DNA of 64,000 bases from Pseudomonas mendocina (GCF_900636545.1 NZ_LR134290.1:62001-126000), one strand, 5' to 3'; numbered from the stretch's first letter, positions 46,071-56,318 are shown. Program-made: numbers and translations. The notes: generated by a model not told the origin, from the sequence alone.

Positions 46071-46964
46071 TCAGCGCGGGCAGCCCAGCCGCTCGCTGAG
46101 GAAATCGAGAAAACAGGTGATGCGCGACGCCAGCGCGGTGTTGCGGTAGTACACCGCGTTGATTGGCTGACGTACCTCCACGCGCTGTTCGGCCAGCACC
46201 TCCACCAGCGCGCCGCTGGCGCGAGCGGTATCGGTCATGAAGTCCGACAGGCACACCAGCCCCTCGCCGGCCAGCGCCAGTTCGAGAATGGTGTCGCCGC
46301 TGGAGGCACGCAGGCTCGGAGTAATGCGCCAGCGCTCGCCAAGGGCATGACGCAGCGGCCACTCATTGAGGCTGTCGGGTTCGGTGAAACCGATCAGGCT
46401 GTGTCCGGGCAGGTCTTCGGTGTGTAGCGGTGTGCCATGCCTGCTTAGGTACTCCGGGCTGGCCAGAACGCGACGATAGCTGTGACACAGCGGCCGGGCG
46501 TGCAGGCTGGAGTCCGGCAGGTGGCCGATGCGGATGGCCAGGTCGGTGCGCCGTTCCAGCAGATCGATGATGCGGTCGTCGCTGTTCAGCTCAAGTTCGA
46601 TTTGCGGGTAAAGCGCGCGGAATTCGCCGATCAGCGGCACGATCGCATGCAGCATGAAGGGCGAGGCGGTGTTGATTCGCAAGCGTCCTGCCGGTGCCTG
46701 GCTGCGCAGGGTCATCTGTTCCTCGGCCTCCTCGACGCTGCTGAGGATGCGCCGCGCCTGAGCCAGGAACACCTCGCCCTCTTCGGTCAGCTCCAGGCGC
46801 CGGGTGGTGCGGCGTAGCAGGGTGACACCGAGCTTTTCCTCCAGACGGCTCAGTGCGCGGCTGACACCGGAGGCGGTTTGTTCGAGCTGTTCGGCCGCGG
46901 CGCTGATCGAACCACTGTCGACCACGCTGACGAAGGCGAGCATTTCTTCCAGGCTGGTCTTCAT
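46071..46964 (-). CDS. LysR-family transcriptional regulator
   Basis: A 297-residue LysR protein of the CrgA-like branch. The helix-turn-helix SISAAAEQLEQTASGVSRALSRLEEKLGVTLLRRTTRR is within the first 55 residues and the periplasmic-binding-like effector domain follows. It is divergent from the dkgB-type reductase, a pairing often seen, so that gene is its probable target. No ligand can be suggested. Confidence 0.9.
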   Translation of the reverse strand: MKTSLEEMLAFVSVVDSGSISAAAEQLEQTASGVSRALSRLEEKLGVTLLRRTTRRLELTEEGEVFLAQARRILSSVEEAEEQMTLRSQAPAGRLRINTASPFMLHAIVPLIGEFRALYPQIELELNSDDRIIDLLERRTDLAIRIGHLPDSSLHARPLCHSYRRVLASPEYLSRHGTPLHTEDLPGHSLIGFTEPDSLNEWPLRHALGERWRITPSLRASSGDTILELALAGEGLVCLSDFMTDTARASGALVEVLAEQRVEVRQPINAVYYRNTALASRITCFLDFLSERLGCPR

Positions 46965-47163
46965 TGTTGAGCTTCAGTCAAAGGTGTTTGTTGGGAGGTT
47001 CGCTTTTTCCGCATGAGTCTGGCGCGGATACTGCTCCCTCTCAACCCCCCGCTCGCCGTCAGACAGAGGGCTGCAACTTTTTCGCGGACCACGAGGCCGA
47101 ATCTTTCCGTACCCGTTCCGGCCCATGCTCGGCCAGCGCTTCGCAAGCTATGAGGAGATCTTC

Positions 47164-47967
47164 ATGAAGTTCATTCCCCCCTTCGGTCTTGGCACTTTTC
47201 GCCTCAAGGATCAGGTCGCCATCGACTCGGTACGCACCGGCCTCGAGCTGGGTTACCGACATGTCGACACGGCGCAGATTTACGGCAACGAGGCCGCTGT
47301 CGGCCAGGCACTCGCCGACAGCGGCGTGGCCCGTGACGAGTTGTTCGTCACCACCAAGGTCTGGACCGATAACCTCGGCAGTGGCCGGGTTATCCCCAGC
47401 CTGCGTGAGAGCCTGCAGCGGCTGGGCCTGGAACGGGTCGATCTGACCCTGATCCACTGGCCGTCGCCGAACGACGAGATTCCCGTGGCGCAGTATCTGG
47501 GCGAGTTGCTCGAGGCCAAACGCCAGGGGCTGACCGCGGCCATTGGTGTGTCCAACTTCACCATCGCCCATTTGCGTCAGGCCATCGAAGCCGTGGGCGT
47601 GGACGAGATCGCCACCAACCAGGTGGAAATCCATCCGCTGCTGCAGAACCGCAAGCTGGTGGCATTCGCCCGGCAGCAGGGTATCCATCTGACCGCCTAC
47701 ATGCCGCTGGCCTACGGCAAGGTGCTGGCCGAGCCGGTGATCCAGCGCATCGCCGCCGCCCATGGCGCCAGCCCGGCACAGGTCGCCCTGGCCTGGTCGC
47801 TGCAGCAGGGCTATACGGTGATCCCCTCCTCGACCAAGCGCGAGAACCTGGCCGCCAACCTGGCCGCTGCCGAGCTGCGCCTGAGCACCGAAGACATGGC
47901 TGCCATCGAGGCGCTGGATCGTGGCGAACGCGTTGCCAACCCGGGCTTTGCGCCGCGCTGGGATTGA
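47164..47967 (+). CDS. dkgB: Aldo-keto reductase, 2,5-didehydrogluconate reductase DkgB type
   Basis: A 267-residue NADPH-dependent aldo-keto reductase. The catalytic set is in [14 protein letters not shown] (Asp, Tyr), VTTKVW (Lys) and LIHWPSP (His), and the C-terminal NADPH site is [11 protein letters not shown]. DkgB enzymes reduce 2,5-diketo-gluconate and methylglyoxal. ATG 47164 has GAGGAG ahead; an open frame 13 codons longer has no support. The divergent LysR gene next to it is the likely regulator. Confidence 0.9.
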   Translation: MKFIPPFGLGTFRLKDQVAIDSVRTGLELGYRHVDTAQIYGNEAAVGQALADSGVARDELFVTTKVWTDNLGSGRVIPSLRESLQRLGLERVDLTLIHWPSPNDEIPVAQYLGELLEAKRQGLTAAIGVSNFTIAHLRQAIEAVGVDEIATNQVEIHPLLQNRKLVAFARQQGIHLTAYMPLAYGKVLAEPVIQRIAAAHGASPAQVALAWSLQQGYTVIPSSTKRENLAANLAAAELRLSTEDMAAIEALDRGERVANPGFAPRWD

Positions 47968-48009
47968 GCCGTGCGTGTGGGGGCGCATGGCGCACCTGAC
48001 CATGAATGT

Positions 48010-48032
48010 GTGGGAGGGGCTTTAGCCGCGAC
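48010..48032. repeat. REP-like single unit after dkgB
   Basis: GTGGGAGGGGCTTTAGCCGCGA lies between the convergent dkgB and SDR genes; same family as 18044. Confidence 0.75.
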
Positions 48033-48040
48033 TCTGGTTT

Positions 48041-48784
48041 CTATCTGCCGCCAGCTATATCGATCAGCGCCCCGGTGGTGTAGCTGGCTTTATCACCGAG
48101 CAGCCAGACGATCGCCTCGGCGACTTCCTCGGCCCGCCCGGCGCGCCCCAACGGTGTCGCCTTGCCCAGACGCTCGGCGCGATCCGGCTGGCCGCCGCTG
48201 GCGTGGATCTCGGTATCGATCAGCCCCGGACGCACGGCATTGACCCGCACACCCTCACCGCCCAGCTCCTTGGCCAGGCCGCGGGTCAGCACGTCCATGG
48301 CGCCTTTCGCCCCGGCATAGTCGACGTACTCGAAGGGCGAACCGAGGCTGGCGGCTACCGATGACACCAGCACCATCGAACCACCGTCGCCACCGCGGCT
48401 ACGAGCCATGCGCCGCGCACCTTCGCGAGCGGTCAGGTAGCTGCCCAGCACATTGACGTCGAACATACGGCGCAGGCGCTCGCCGCTCATCTCCAGTAAC
48501 GGCATGGGCGGCGCGACGATCCCGGCGTTGACCACCAACCCGTGCAGCGGGCCGAGTTCGTCCATTGCCTCGAACAGGCGCTGTACATCCTCTTCGTGCG
48601 CGACATCACCGGGCAGGGCTATGGCCTTGCCGCCCATGGCTTCGATCTGCGCCACCACCTCATCGGCGGCGGCGCGGTCGCTGCGGTAATTGACGCCGAC
48701 CGTCCAGCCGCCAGCGGCGGCCAGCAAGGCGGTAGCTCGACCGATGCCGCGGCTGGCACCGGTTATCAGCAGGTTCTTGCTCAT
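48041..48784 (-). CDS. SDR-family oxidoreductase
   Basis: A 247-residue short-chain dehydrogenase. The cofactor loop is ITGASRGIGRA near residue 8, NAG is in VVNAGIV, the catalytic Ser is in VLVSSVAAS, and Tyr/Lys are in YAGAK. The C-terminal IDIAGGR is usual for FabG-like/YgfF-like members. Its substrate is not evident and the neighbours give no clue; it converges with dkgB. It is complete, with an ATG start. Confidence 0.9.
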   Translation of the reverse strand: MSKNLLITGASRGIGRATALLAAAGGWTVGVNYRSDRAAADEVVAQIEAMGGKAIALPGDVAHEEDVQRLFEAMDELGPLHGLVVNAGIVAPPMPLLEMSGERLRRMFDVNVLGSYLTAREGARRMARSRGGDGGSMVLVSSVAASLGSPFEYVDYAGAKGAMDVLTRGLAKELGGEGVRVNAVRPGLIDTEIHASGGQPDRAERLGKATPLGRAGRAEEVAEAIVWLLGDKASYTTGALIDIAGGR

Positions 48785-48939
48785 GGCTGGGCTCCTTGTC
48801 GTTTCGGTCCTCAGGTTGCCGAATTTGCGCGTGGCTCGCTACTGCCGACGTGGCCCGACGAATGGCATGCCTATGTTGGCGCCTCTAGGACGGGCAGCGC
48901 GGGCGGGCTGCACTGTTCGGCCTCCGGCAATAGCTGAGC

Positions 48940-49049
48940 AAAAAAGTGGGATATGGATAAATAGTGATATAAGATCACTCTCTTATTCTTTATAGAAATA
49001 TAACTCCTGGCGCAGGTGCTGCGCTGAACTCATGCAAGAAGGAGGTGCG
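48940..49049 (+). promoter_or_regulatory. AT-rich leader upstream of the YbaL-type antiporter
   Basis: About 70 bases (48940-49010) are strikingly AT-rich for this genome, with GATATAAGATCA and TTCTTTATAGAAATATAAC stretches. This is the probable promoter for the antiporter gene, followed by a near-perfect AAGGAGGTG ribosome-binding site at 49039-49047. Confidence 0.5.
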
Positions 49050-50777
49050 ATGGAGCACAACATATCCCTCATCACCATGTTGGCCGGTGGCTTCGGTCTG
49101 GCCCTGATCTTCGGATTCTTGGCGGAAAAGCTGAAGCTGCCGGCGTTGGTGGGTTATCTCTTGGCAGGTATCGCTCTGGGGCCGGCGACGCCTGGCATGG
49201 TTGCGGACATGGCACTGGCGCCTCAGCTGCTGGAAATCGGCGTGATGTTGCTGATGTTCGGTGTTGGCCTGCACTTCTCTCTGAAAGACCTGCTGGCCGT
49301 GAAGAAGATCGCCCTGCCCGGTGCGGTGGTGCAGATGAGCATGGCCACCGTGCTTGGCCTTGGCGTGGCCAGCTGGTGGGGTTGGACCTTCGGTGAAAGC
49401 CTCCTGCTCGGGTTGTCGCTGTCCTGTGCCAGCACCGTGGTGCTGCTCAAGGCGCTGGATACGCGCGGCATCACCGATTCGATGAATGGTCGTATCGCCG
49501 TGGGTTGGCTGGTGGTGGAAGACCTCGCCACCGTGCTGGTGCTGGTCTTGCTGCCGCCGCTGGCCGGCATGCTCGGTGGCAAGGTGATCGGCGCCGATGC
49601 CGGCACGCCGCTGTGGCAGGTCCTGGGCATGACAATGCTGCAGGTGGCCGGCTTCATCGTGCTGATGCTGGTGGTTGGGCGTCGCGTGTTGCCCTGGTTG
49701 CTGCTGCAGATCGCCAAGACCGGTTCGCGTGAGCTGTTCACGCTCTCCGTCGTTGCCGCTGCCATCGGTATCGCCTACGGTGCAGCGGTGCTGTTCCATG
49801 TGTCTTTCGCCCTTGGCGCGTTCTTCGCTGGCACGGTGATGCGCGAGTCGGACCTCTCGCACCGTGCGGCCGAGGAGTCGCTGCCGCTGCGTGATGCGTT
49901 CTCGGTCCTGTTCTTCGTCTCGGTAGGCATGCTGTTCGAGCCGGCCGTACTGATCGAGGAGCCGCTGCACGTTCTTGCCGTGGTGGCCATCATCATCCTC
50001 GGCAAGGGGCTAGCCGCAGCATTGCTGGTTCTGGCCTTCCGCTACCCGCTGAGCACGGCGCTGACCGTGGCGGCGAGCCTGGCACAGATCGGGGAGTTCT
50101 CCTTCATCCTCGCGGGCTTGGGCAAGGACCTCGGCCTACTCTCGGCCGAAGGAATGAGCCTGGTACTGGCGGGTGCGCTGATTTCCATCGCCCTCAATCC
50201 ACTGGTATTTGCCTGCGTCAAACCGCTCAAGGACCTGGCGCTGCGGCGTTCGGCCCTGGCGCGTCGTCTCGAGTTCCGCGAGGACCCGCTGGCAGTGCTG
50301 CCAGCGACTACCGAGCGCAAGTACCTCGAGGGGCAGGTGGTGGTGGTCGGTTATGGCCGTGTTGGCCGGCGTATCGCCAAGGCGCTGCTCGAGCGTGGCA
50401 TCCCCTTCGTCGTGGTCGAGCAGAATCGCGAGCGCGTCGAGCAGATCCGTGGCCAGGGCATCGCCGCGGTCAGCGGTGACTCGGCCGAGCCGGGCACACT
50501 GATCCAGGCACATATCGCCAAGGCGGCGATGCTGGTGATCGCCACGCCCGATCCACTGCACGTGCAGCGCATGGTCGAAACTGCGCGCATGCTCAACCCA
50601 GGTATCGACGTGGTGATCCGTACGCATAGCCCTGATGCAGTGGAAATCTTCCGCCGCGATGCCATCGGCACGGTGTTCTTCGACGAGGAAGAGCTGGCGC
50701 GCGGGATGAAGAATCACATTCTCTCCAGGTTCGCTCCTCAGGAAACCGAGGGCCACACACCGGCTCACGGGCACTGA
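49050..50777 (+). CDS. ybaL: YbaL/KefB-type cation:proton antiporter with TrkA-N domain
   Basis: A 575-residue membrane protein of the CPA2 family. About twelve hydrophobic helices (residues 5-400) start with LIFGFLAEKLKLPALVGYLLAGI and include ELFTLSVVAAAIGIAYGAAVLFH. A cytoplasmic RCK-N domain follows from about 430, with VVVVGYGRVGRRIAKALLERG. It is a putative potassium or proton efflux system, but ion specificity is not known. The start at ATG 49050 is set by AAGGAGGTG; an ATG six codons upstream has no such site. It ends at a hairpin before a SulP gene. Confidence 0.9.
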   Translation: MEHNISLITMLAGGFGLALIFGFLAEKLKLPALVGYLLAGIALGPATPGMVADMALAPQLLEIGVMLLMFGVGLHFSLKDLLAVKKIALPGAVVQMSMATVLGLGVASWWGWTFGESLLLGLSLSCASTVVLLKALDTRGITDSMNGRIAVGWLVVEDLATVLVLVLLPPLAGMLGGKVIGADAGTPLWQVLGMTMLQVAGFIVLMLVVGRRVLPWLLLQIAKTGSRELFTLSVVAAAIGIAYGAAVLFHVSFALGAFFAGTVMRESDLSHRAAEESLPLRDAFSVLFFVSVGMLFEPAVLIEEPLHVLAVVAIIILGKGLAAALLVLAFRYPLSTALTVAASLAQIGEFSFILAGLGKDLGLLSAEGMSLVLAGALISIALNPLVFACVKPLKDLALRRSALARRLEFREDPLAVLPATTERKYLEGQVVVVGYGRVGRRIAKALLERGIPFVVVEQNRERVEQIRGQGIAAVSGDSAEPGTLIQAHIAKAAMLVIATPDPLHVQRMVETARMLNPGIDVVIRTHSPDAVEIFRRDAIGTVFFDEEELARGMKNHILSRFAPQETEGHTPAHGH

Positions 50778-50793
50778 CAGCGGCACCCTGAGA

Positions 50794-50823
50794 AGCCGTT
50801 GACGGTGCACACCGTCAGCGGCT
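50794..50823 (+). terminator. Hairpin after the antiporter gene
   Basis: AGCCGTTGACGGTG / CACCGTCAGCGGCT forms a 14-bp stem with one G-T pair and a very short loop. The downstream T run is poor (GTTCCC), so its terminator role is moderate. Confidence 0.45.
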
Positions 50824-50897
50824 GTTCCCTATCGGCGCATGACGCCTGCCACCTCGGGCGTTACCATGCGCGCCCATTAGCTTGTCCATAGCCACTC

Positions 50898-52334
50898 ATG
50901 AAACCCGCCTCTCTGCGCGCCGACCTGCTGGCCGGCCTGACCTCGTCCTTCGCCCTGGTGCCCGAGTGCATCGCCTTCGCCCTGGTGGCGCAGGTCAACC
51001 CGCTTATGGGCCTGTACGGCGCCTTCATCATCTGCACCCTCACGGCGCTGTTCGGTGGCCGGCCAGGGATGATTTCCGGCGCGGCCGGTTCGATGGCGGT
51101 GGTGATCGTCGCCCTGGTGGTGCAACACGGTGTGCAGTACCTGCTCGCCACGGTGCTGCTCGGTGGCGTGCTGATGATCCTGTTCGGTCTGTTGCGCCTG
51201 GGCAAGTTGATCCGCATGGTGCCGCACCCGGTGATGCTGGGCTTCGTCAACGGCCTGGCGATCGTCATCGCGATGTCGCAACTGGAGCACTTCCATACCG
51301 ACAGTGGCTGGCTGCAGGGCGCCGCGCTGTCCTGGATGCTCGGGCTGGTGGCGCTGACCATGGCGGTGGTCTACCTGTTACCGAAGCTGACCCGCGCGGT
51401 ACCGCCTGCGTTGGTGGCGATTCTCGGCGTCGGCTTGCTGGTGTACCTGCTCGATCTGCCCACGCGCACCCTTGGCGACATGGCGCACATCGCCGGCGGC
51501 TTGCCGCAGTTCGCCCTGCCGGACATTCCCTGGAATCTGGAAACGCTGCAAATCATCGCGCCTTACGCGGTGTTGATGGCGTTGGTCGGCCTGCTGGAAA
51601 CCCTACTGACCCTCAACCTCACCGACGAGATTACCCAGAGCCGCGGTATGACCAACCGTGAGTGCGTGGCGCTCGGTGCGGCCAACATGGTCTCCGGCGC
51701 GTTCGGCGGCATGGGCGGCTGCGCGATGATCGGCCAGACCGTGATCAATCTCAGCTCTGGCGGGCGTGGTCGGATCTCCGGCGTGGTGGCCGGGGTGATG
51801 ATCCTGCTCTTCGTGCTGTTCCTCTCGCCGCTGATCGAGCGTATTCCGTTGGCGGCGCTGGTGGGTGTGATGTTCGTGGTGGCGCAGCAGACCTTCGCCT
51901 GGGGCTCGCTGCGCGTGGCCGGCAAGGTGCCGGCCAACGATGTGCTGGTCATCGTCGCGGTGACCGCCATCACCGTGGCCACCGACCTGGCCACGGCTGT
52001 GCTCTGCGGCATCGTCATCGCTGCGCTCAATTTCGCCTGGCAGCACGCTCGCGAGCTGTATGCCGACAGCGATATGCAGGCCGATGGCAGCAAGTTGTAC
52101 CGCGCCCACGGTACGCTGTTCTTCGCCTCCTGCACCACCTTCCTGGCGCAGTTCGAGCCGGCCGATGACCCGCAGCAGGTGACCCTGGACTGTCGCCACC
52201 TGAGCTTCGTCGACTACTCGGCCATCGCCGCACTGAAGACCCTGCGCGAGCGTTACGAGCGCGCGGGCAAGCATCTGCGCGTGGTGCATTTGTCCGAGCG
52301 TTGCAAGCAGTTGCTCAAGCGAGCGGGCGAATGA
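50898..52334 (+). CDS. SulP-family anion transporter with STAS domain (second copy)
   Basis: A 478-residue SulP protein, distinct from the one at 39803. It starts close to the first helix (LLAGLTSSFALVPECIAFALVAQVNPLMGLYGAF), has GAFGGMGGCAMIGQTVINLSSGGRGRISG in the middle, and a short STAS domain at the end (LSFVDYSAIAALKTLRERYE). The PECIAFA and GGCAMIGQ motifs recall the BicA-like bicarbonate branch, but transport specificity needs experiment. It is alone on the strand between the antiporter and a lipoprotein. Confidence 0.87.
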   Translation: MKPASLRADLLAGLTSSFALVPECIAFALVAQVNPLMGLYGAFIICTLTALFGGRPGMISGAAGSMAVVIVALVVQHGVQYLLATVLLGGVLMILFGLLRLGKLIRMVPHPVMLGFVNGLAIVIAMSQLEHFHTDSGWLQGAALSWMLGLVALTMAVVYLLPKLTRAVPPALVAILGVGLLVYLLDLPTRTLGDMAHIAGGLPQFALPDIPWNLETLQIIAPYAVLMALVGLLETLLTLNLTDEITQSRGMTNRECVALGAANMVSGAFGGMGGCAMIGQTVINLSSGGRGRISGVVAGVMILLFVLFLSPLIERIPLAALVGVMFVVAQQTFAWGSLRVAGKVPANDVLVIVAVTAITVATDLATAVLCGIVIAALNFAWQHARELYADSDMQADGSKLYRAHGTLFFASCTTFLAQFEPADDPQQVTLDCRHLSFVDYSAIAALKTLRERYERAGKHLRVVHLSERCKQLLKRAGE

Positions 52335-52508
52335 CCCTGCGCGGCCAGGGAACCGTCGTGTCAGGGGGCTGATAAAAACTGAGATTTCCCTGCAATAAAC
52401 AAGAGGTCTTTCTCAGAACAGCCAGGCAACACCACCGCCCGGTGGACTGGGCCGATCAGGTAAAGTAGCGTGCGCAATTGATCACAAGGATGCTTTCAGG
52501 ACACCAGG

Positions 52509-53450
52509 ATGTGTAAGACAACTCTCTTTACTGCCTCTATTCTCGCCAGCCTGCTACTCAGTGGCTGTGATAAAGACTTCGCCAGTCTGACTTTCGAAAA
52601 CTCACTGAGCGCCCGCCGTGATATGAGCGGTGAGATTGCTCCACGCCACCGAGAGGCGTTGGCCGATCTGTTCGGTGCCAATGGTATCGATCCGGCCATC
52701 ATCGGAATGCGCACGAAGAACCCCCAAGGCACGATTATCGTGCTCAGCGAGCCGTTTTTCGGAGGATTGGAGCCCGCTCAGAAGCAGGTCTTGCAGAAGG
52801 CTCTGCAATCCATCATCGACGCTCGCGGCAAGCCTGTTGGCTTGACCCTGACCTTGCATACGCAAGACATCCAGAACGTCAGTGATTCGGATAAGCGCAA
52901 GGCAGCGGAATTGCCAGAGCAGTACCACCTGAAGATCACGCTGGGAGAGGCTGAGGTTGCGGTTCGCTTTGGCATCTCCGACGTGCTGGATGCCGCTTTG
53001 CAGCAACAGACAACCATGAACACCGAGGGATTTTGTGCCGTTACGGCAGAGAGCGAAGCGACCCTGCCGTTCAACCAGCTCGTTACCAGAGTGAACGACG
53101 ACGGTAGCCTTTCCTACATGCTGCAGGGCGGATACTCGCACCCCGGATTTCCCCAAGAGCTACCGGTTGATGTGCAGTTCGACGACCCGGAACTGCAGTT
53201 CCTGCTGGAGCAGGGCAAAATCAGTCTGGTACCACCCATAAATACTTTTCAAGCGCTCAAACAGAAAACCCCCTTCTCGATCACGACCGGCTCACTGGGG
53301 GAGATACAGCACGAAGCCGGCAAACTCGATTACATGTCCATGAATAGCCTGAAAGTTAAGTGCTCGGACATGACCACCGCACTGGGGCGCCCGTTCACTT
53401 ACCACATGGGCGTGTCCACTGATCAATTGACCTCGGTGAGGTTTTACTGA
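52509..53450 (+). CDS. Unrecognised lipoprotein
   Basis: A 313-residue protein with a lipoprotein signal peptide: lipobox LLSGC with Cys20, followed by Asp-Lys. A Lys at +3 is a retention signal for the inner membrane in Pseudomonas, so it may stay there. The rest (TLTLHTQDIQNV, YMLQGGYSHPGFP, FQALKQKTPFSITTG) matches no family that I know. Base composition is slightly lower in GC than the neighbours, and the upstream gap is AT-rich. It stands alone between SulP and trpA, so context gives no function. Confidence 0.7.
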   Translation: MCKTTLFTASILASLLLSGCDKDFASLTFENSLSARRDMSGEIAPRHREALADLFGANGIDPAIIGMRTKNPQGTIIVLSEPFFGGLEPAQKQVLQKALQSIIDARGKPVGLTLTLHTQDIQNVSDSDKRKAAELPEQYHLKITLGEAEVAVRFGISDVLDAALQQQTTMNTEGFCAVTAESEATLPFNQLVTRVNDDGSLSYMLQGGYSHPGFPQELPVDVQFDDPELQFLLEQGKISLVPPINTFQALKQKTPFSITTGSLGEIQHEAGKLDYMSMNSLKVKCSDMTTALGRPFTYHMGVSTDQLTSVRFY

Positions 53451-53507
53451 GGCTCCAAGCCGCCGGCTTAGGCTACAGCTAGGCTACGAGCGCAGAATCC
53501 TGCCCAC

Positions 53508-53542
53508 AAAAAACCGCTGACAGCTCACGCCATCAGCGGTTC
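53508..53542 (-). terminator. Terminator after trpA
   Basis: On the minus strand, GAACCGCTGA and TCAGCGGTTTTTTG form a 9-bp stem with a 13-base loop and a T run, 22 bases after the trpA stop. Confidence 0.75.
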
Positions 53543-53563
53543 TTATGTAGCCGAGCGGTTGGC

Positions 53564-54373
53564 TCAGCGGCGTGCGCCGCGTACCCCTTCGGCCAGTTCG
53601 CGGCACAGGCCGAGTACGCCGTCGATGGCTTGCTGCGGGCTCTGCGCCTCGGCGATCTTGTCGATCAGCGCCGAGCCGACCACCGCACCCTCGGCGCGCT
53701 TGGCCACCTCGGCGGCGTGCTGCGGGGTGCGGATGCCGAAACCGATGCACACGGGCAGGTCGGTGTGACGACGCAGGCGCGCCACGGCTTCTTCGACGTG
53801 ATCCATGGTCGCCGCGCCGGCGCCGGTGACGCCGGCCACCGACACGTAGTAGACGAAGCCGGAGCTGCCGGCCAGCACGGTGGGCAGGCGGTCGTCGTCG
53901 GTAGTCGGCGTGGTCAGGCGGATGAAGTCGATGCCTGCGCTCTGCGCCGGTTCGCACAGCTCGTCGTTGTGCTCCGGCGGCAGGTCGACCACGATCAGGC
54001 CGTCGACCCCGGCTTCTTTGGCGTCACTGATGAAGCGTTCGACGCCGTAGCAGAAGATCGGGTTGTAGTAGCCCATCAGTACCAGCGGCGTGCTCTGGTT
54101 ACCCGTACGGAATTCGCGAACCATCTGCAGGGTTTTCTGCATGTTCTGCTTGCCGTCCAGCGCGCGGATGTTGGCGAGCTGGATGGCCGGGCCGTCGGCC
54201 ATCGGATCGGTGAACGGCATGCCCAGCTCGATCACGTCGGCACCGGCGTCCGGCAGGCCCTTGAGGATGCTCAGCGAGGTGGCGTAGTCGGGGTCACCAG
54301 CGGTGATGAAGGTCACCAGCGCGGCGCGGTTTTCCGTTTTCAGTTCGGCGAAACGGTTCTGCAGGCGGCTCAT
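53564..54373 (-). CDS. trpA: Tryptophan synthase alpha chain
   Basis: A 269-residue TIM-barrel enzyme that splits indole-3-glycerol phosphate and passes indole to TrpB. The catalytic residues are Glu49 in [11 protein letters not shown] and Asp60 in DPMADGP, with [11 protein letters not shown] in the phosphate-binding region. The ATG overlaps the trpB stop by four bases. A terminator closes the operon. Confidence 0.97.
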   Translation of the reverse strand: MSRLQNRFAELKTENRAALVTFITAGDPDYATSLSILKGLPDAGADVIELGMPFTDPMADGPAIQLANIRALDGKQNMQKTLQMVREFRTGNQSTPLVLMGYYNPIFCYGVERFISDAKEAGVDGLIVVDLPPEHNDELCEPAQSAGIDFIRLTTPTTDDDRLPTVLAGSSGFVYYVSVAGVTGAGAATMDHVEEAVARLRRHTDLPVCIGFGIRTPQHAAEVAKRAEGAVVGSALIDKIAEAQSPQQAIDGVLGLCRELAEGVRGARR

Positions 54374-55581
54374 GCGTGTTTCTCCTGTTCACCCATGTGG
54401 TGCATCACGGTTTGCATGTCCTTGTCGCCACGACCGGACAGGTTGATCACCATCAGGTGATCCTTGGGCAGCTTGGGTGCGCGTTTGAAGGCCTCGGCCA
54501 GCGCGTGGGCGCTTTCCAGGGCTGGGATGATGCCTTCCAGGCGGCAGCAATGGTGGAAGGCTTCGAGGGCCTCGTCATCGCTGATCGGCACGTATTCGAC
54601 GCGCTTGATCTCGTGCAACCAGGCGTGTTCCGGGCCGACGCCGGGATAGTCGAGGCCAGCGGAGATCGAGTGAGCATCGGTGATCTGGCCGTCCTCGTCC
54701 TGCAGCAGGAAGGTGCGGTTGCCGTGCAGCACGCCCGGCGCGCCACCGGCCATGCTCGCCGCATGCTTGCCGGTGTCGATGCCATGACCGGCTGCCTCGA
54801 CGCCGACGATCTGCACGCCCTGGTCATCGAGGAAGGGGTGGAACAGGCCGATGGCGTTGGAGCCGCCGCCGATGCAGGCCACCAGCGAGTCGGGCAGGCG
54901 CCCTTCCTTCGCCATGATCTGCTCGCGTACTTCGTTGCCGATCACCGACTGGAAGTCGCGCACCATGGCCGGGTACGGGTGCGGGCCGGCGGCAGTGCCG
55001 ATCAGGTAGAAGGTGTTGTGGACGTTGGTCACCCAGTCGCGCAGGGCCTCGTTCATGGCGTCCTTGAGGGTGCCGGTGCCGGCGGTGACCGGGATCACCT
55101 CGGCGCCGAGCAGCTTCATGCGAAAAACGTTGGCCTGCTGGCGGTCGATGTCGGTGGTGCCCATGTACACCACGCACTGCATGCCGAAGCGCGCGGCCAC
55201 GGTGGCGGTGGCCACGCCGTGCATGCCGGCGCCGGTCTCGGCGATGATGCGCTGCTTGCCCATGCGCTTGGCCAGGAGGATCTGGCCGATGCAGTTGTTG
55301 ATCTTGTGCGCGCCGGTGTGGTTCAGGTCTTCGCGCTTGAGGTAGATCTTCGCCCCGCCGAAGTGCTGGCTCAGGCGCTCGGCGAAATACAGCGGGCTGG
55401 CGCGGCCAATGTAGTCGCGCTGGAAGTAGGCCAGTTCTTCGAGGAAGGCCGGATCGTTCTTGGCCTTCTCATATTCGGCGGCCAGCGAGTTGATCAGCGG
55501 CATCAGGGTTTCGGCGACGAACTGACCGCCGAAGCGGCCGAACAGGCCGCGAGCGTCGGGGCCGGTGCGAAATGAGGTCAT
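54370..55581 (-). CDS. trpB: Tryptophan synthase beta chain
   Basis: A 403-residue PLP enzyme that joins indole and serine. The PLP lysine is Lys93 in HTGAHKINN, with the serine-phosphate loop [10 protein letters not shown] and the TGAGMHG substrate loop. It is first in the trpBA operon, which in Pseudomonas is activated by TrpI. Here the divergent neighbour is a small DUF3060-like gene, with trpI one gene further away. Confidence 0.97.
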   Translation of the reverse strand: MTSFRTGPDARGLFGRFGGQFVAETLMPLINSLAAEYEKAKNDPAFLEELAYFQRDYIGRASPLYFAERLSQHFGGAKIYLKREDLNHTGAHKINNCIGQILLAKRMGKQRIIAETGAGMHGVATATVAARFGMQCVVYMGTTDIDRQQANVFRMKLLGAEVIPVTAGTGTLKDAMNEALRDWVTNVHNTFYLIGTAAGPHPYPAMVRDFQSVIGNEVREQIMAKEGRLPDSLVACIGGGSNAIGLFHPFLDDQGVQIVGVEAAGHGIDTGKHAASMAGGAPGVLHGNRTFLLQDEDGQITDAHSISAGLDYPGVGPEHAWLHEIKRVEYVPISDDEALEAFHHCCRLEGIIPALESAHALAEAFKRAPKLPKDHLMVINLSGRGDKDMQTVMHHMGEQEKHA

Positions 55582-55820
55582 GGCGTGCTCCTTGTCGACA
55601 GCGTTGGGCTGGCAGGGCGAGTGAGTGATGGGGCCATTCTATCCCCATGAGGCGCGGCGAAAAGCGATTTGATTGTGATGACTCGTCAGAAAATCTCACG
55701 GGTTATGTCTGTGCGTCATGCCACATTTCCCAACTCGCCGCCGGGCGGTACAGAACTCGGCCGCGCCTGATCAGTCCCAGCAGCTGCGGCCAGGGGGCCG
55801 TTCTTCCAGGGAGAAAGCGA

Positions 55821-56318
55821 ATGCACAAGGTATGGATAGCGGGCGCGATGCTCGCAGCGTCGTTGGGCACGGCTCAGGCGCAAGCGCTGGATCTGCATGG
55901 CATCGGCGTATCGCGTGATGTGCCCTGCAAGGGGCAGGACGTGATCGTTACCGGCAATGGCAACCAGTTTCGCCTCACCGGTGACTGCGGCCAGATCGAG
56001 GTCAATGGTTCCGATCAGCAGGTGAGTTTCGGCAACGCCGCCGGCCTGGTGGTGACAGGCTCGAAGAACCGCATCGAGGGCGAGCGCGTCACCAGCCTCG
56101 AGGTCAGTGGCAGTGAGCACCAGGTTGAAACCGAGGTGCACGGCAATGACCAGCAACCGGCGCAGATCGCCATTTACGGTGATAGCAACGTGCTCGAACT
56201 CGACCTCGATGGCCCGACGCAGATCGAAGTAAACGGTCTCAACCAGCAACTGACCTGGAGCGGTGACGAGCCGCAGATCGAGACCACCGGCGTCGAGCAC
56301 CGTATCAAGCAGGACTGA
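55821..56318 (+). CDS. DUF3060-like exported beta-repeat protein
   Basis: A 165-residue protein with a signal peptide (about 1-22) and then short repeating strands: VTGNGNQFRL, VNGSDQQVSF, VTGSKNRIEG, VSGSEHQVET, IYGDSNVLEL, VNGLNQQLTW. The repeating x-G-x-x-N/Q pattern every 18-22 residues is that of DUF3060 domains, which probably fold as a small beta-solenoid in the periplasm or at the surface. ATG 55821 follows GGGAGAAAGCGA. It lies between trpBA and trpI. Nothing suggests a tryptophan role, and its function is unknown. Confidence 0.8.
   Translation: MHKVWIAGAMLAASLGTAQAQALDLHGIGVSRDVPCKGQDVIVTGNGNQFRLTGDCGQIEVNGSDQQVSFGNAAGLVVTGSKNRIEGERVTSLEVSGSEHQVETEVHGNDQQPAQIAIYGDSNVLELDLDGPTQIEVNGLNQQLTWSGDEPQIETTGVEHRIKQD

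Noticed and set aside
52749..53156. Minus-strand frame opposite the unknown lipoprotein
   Set aside because: No start signal or motif; shadow of the plus-strand gene, which has a clear lipobox.
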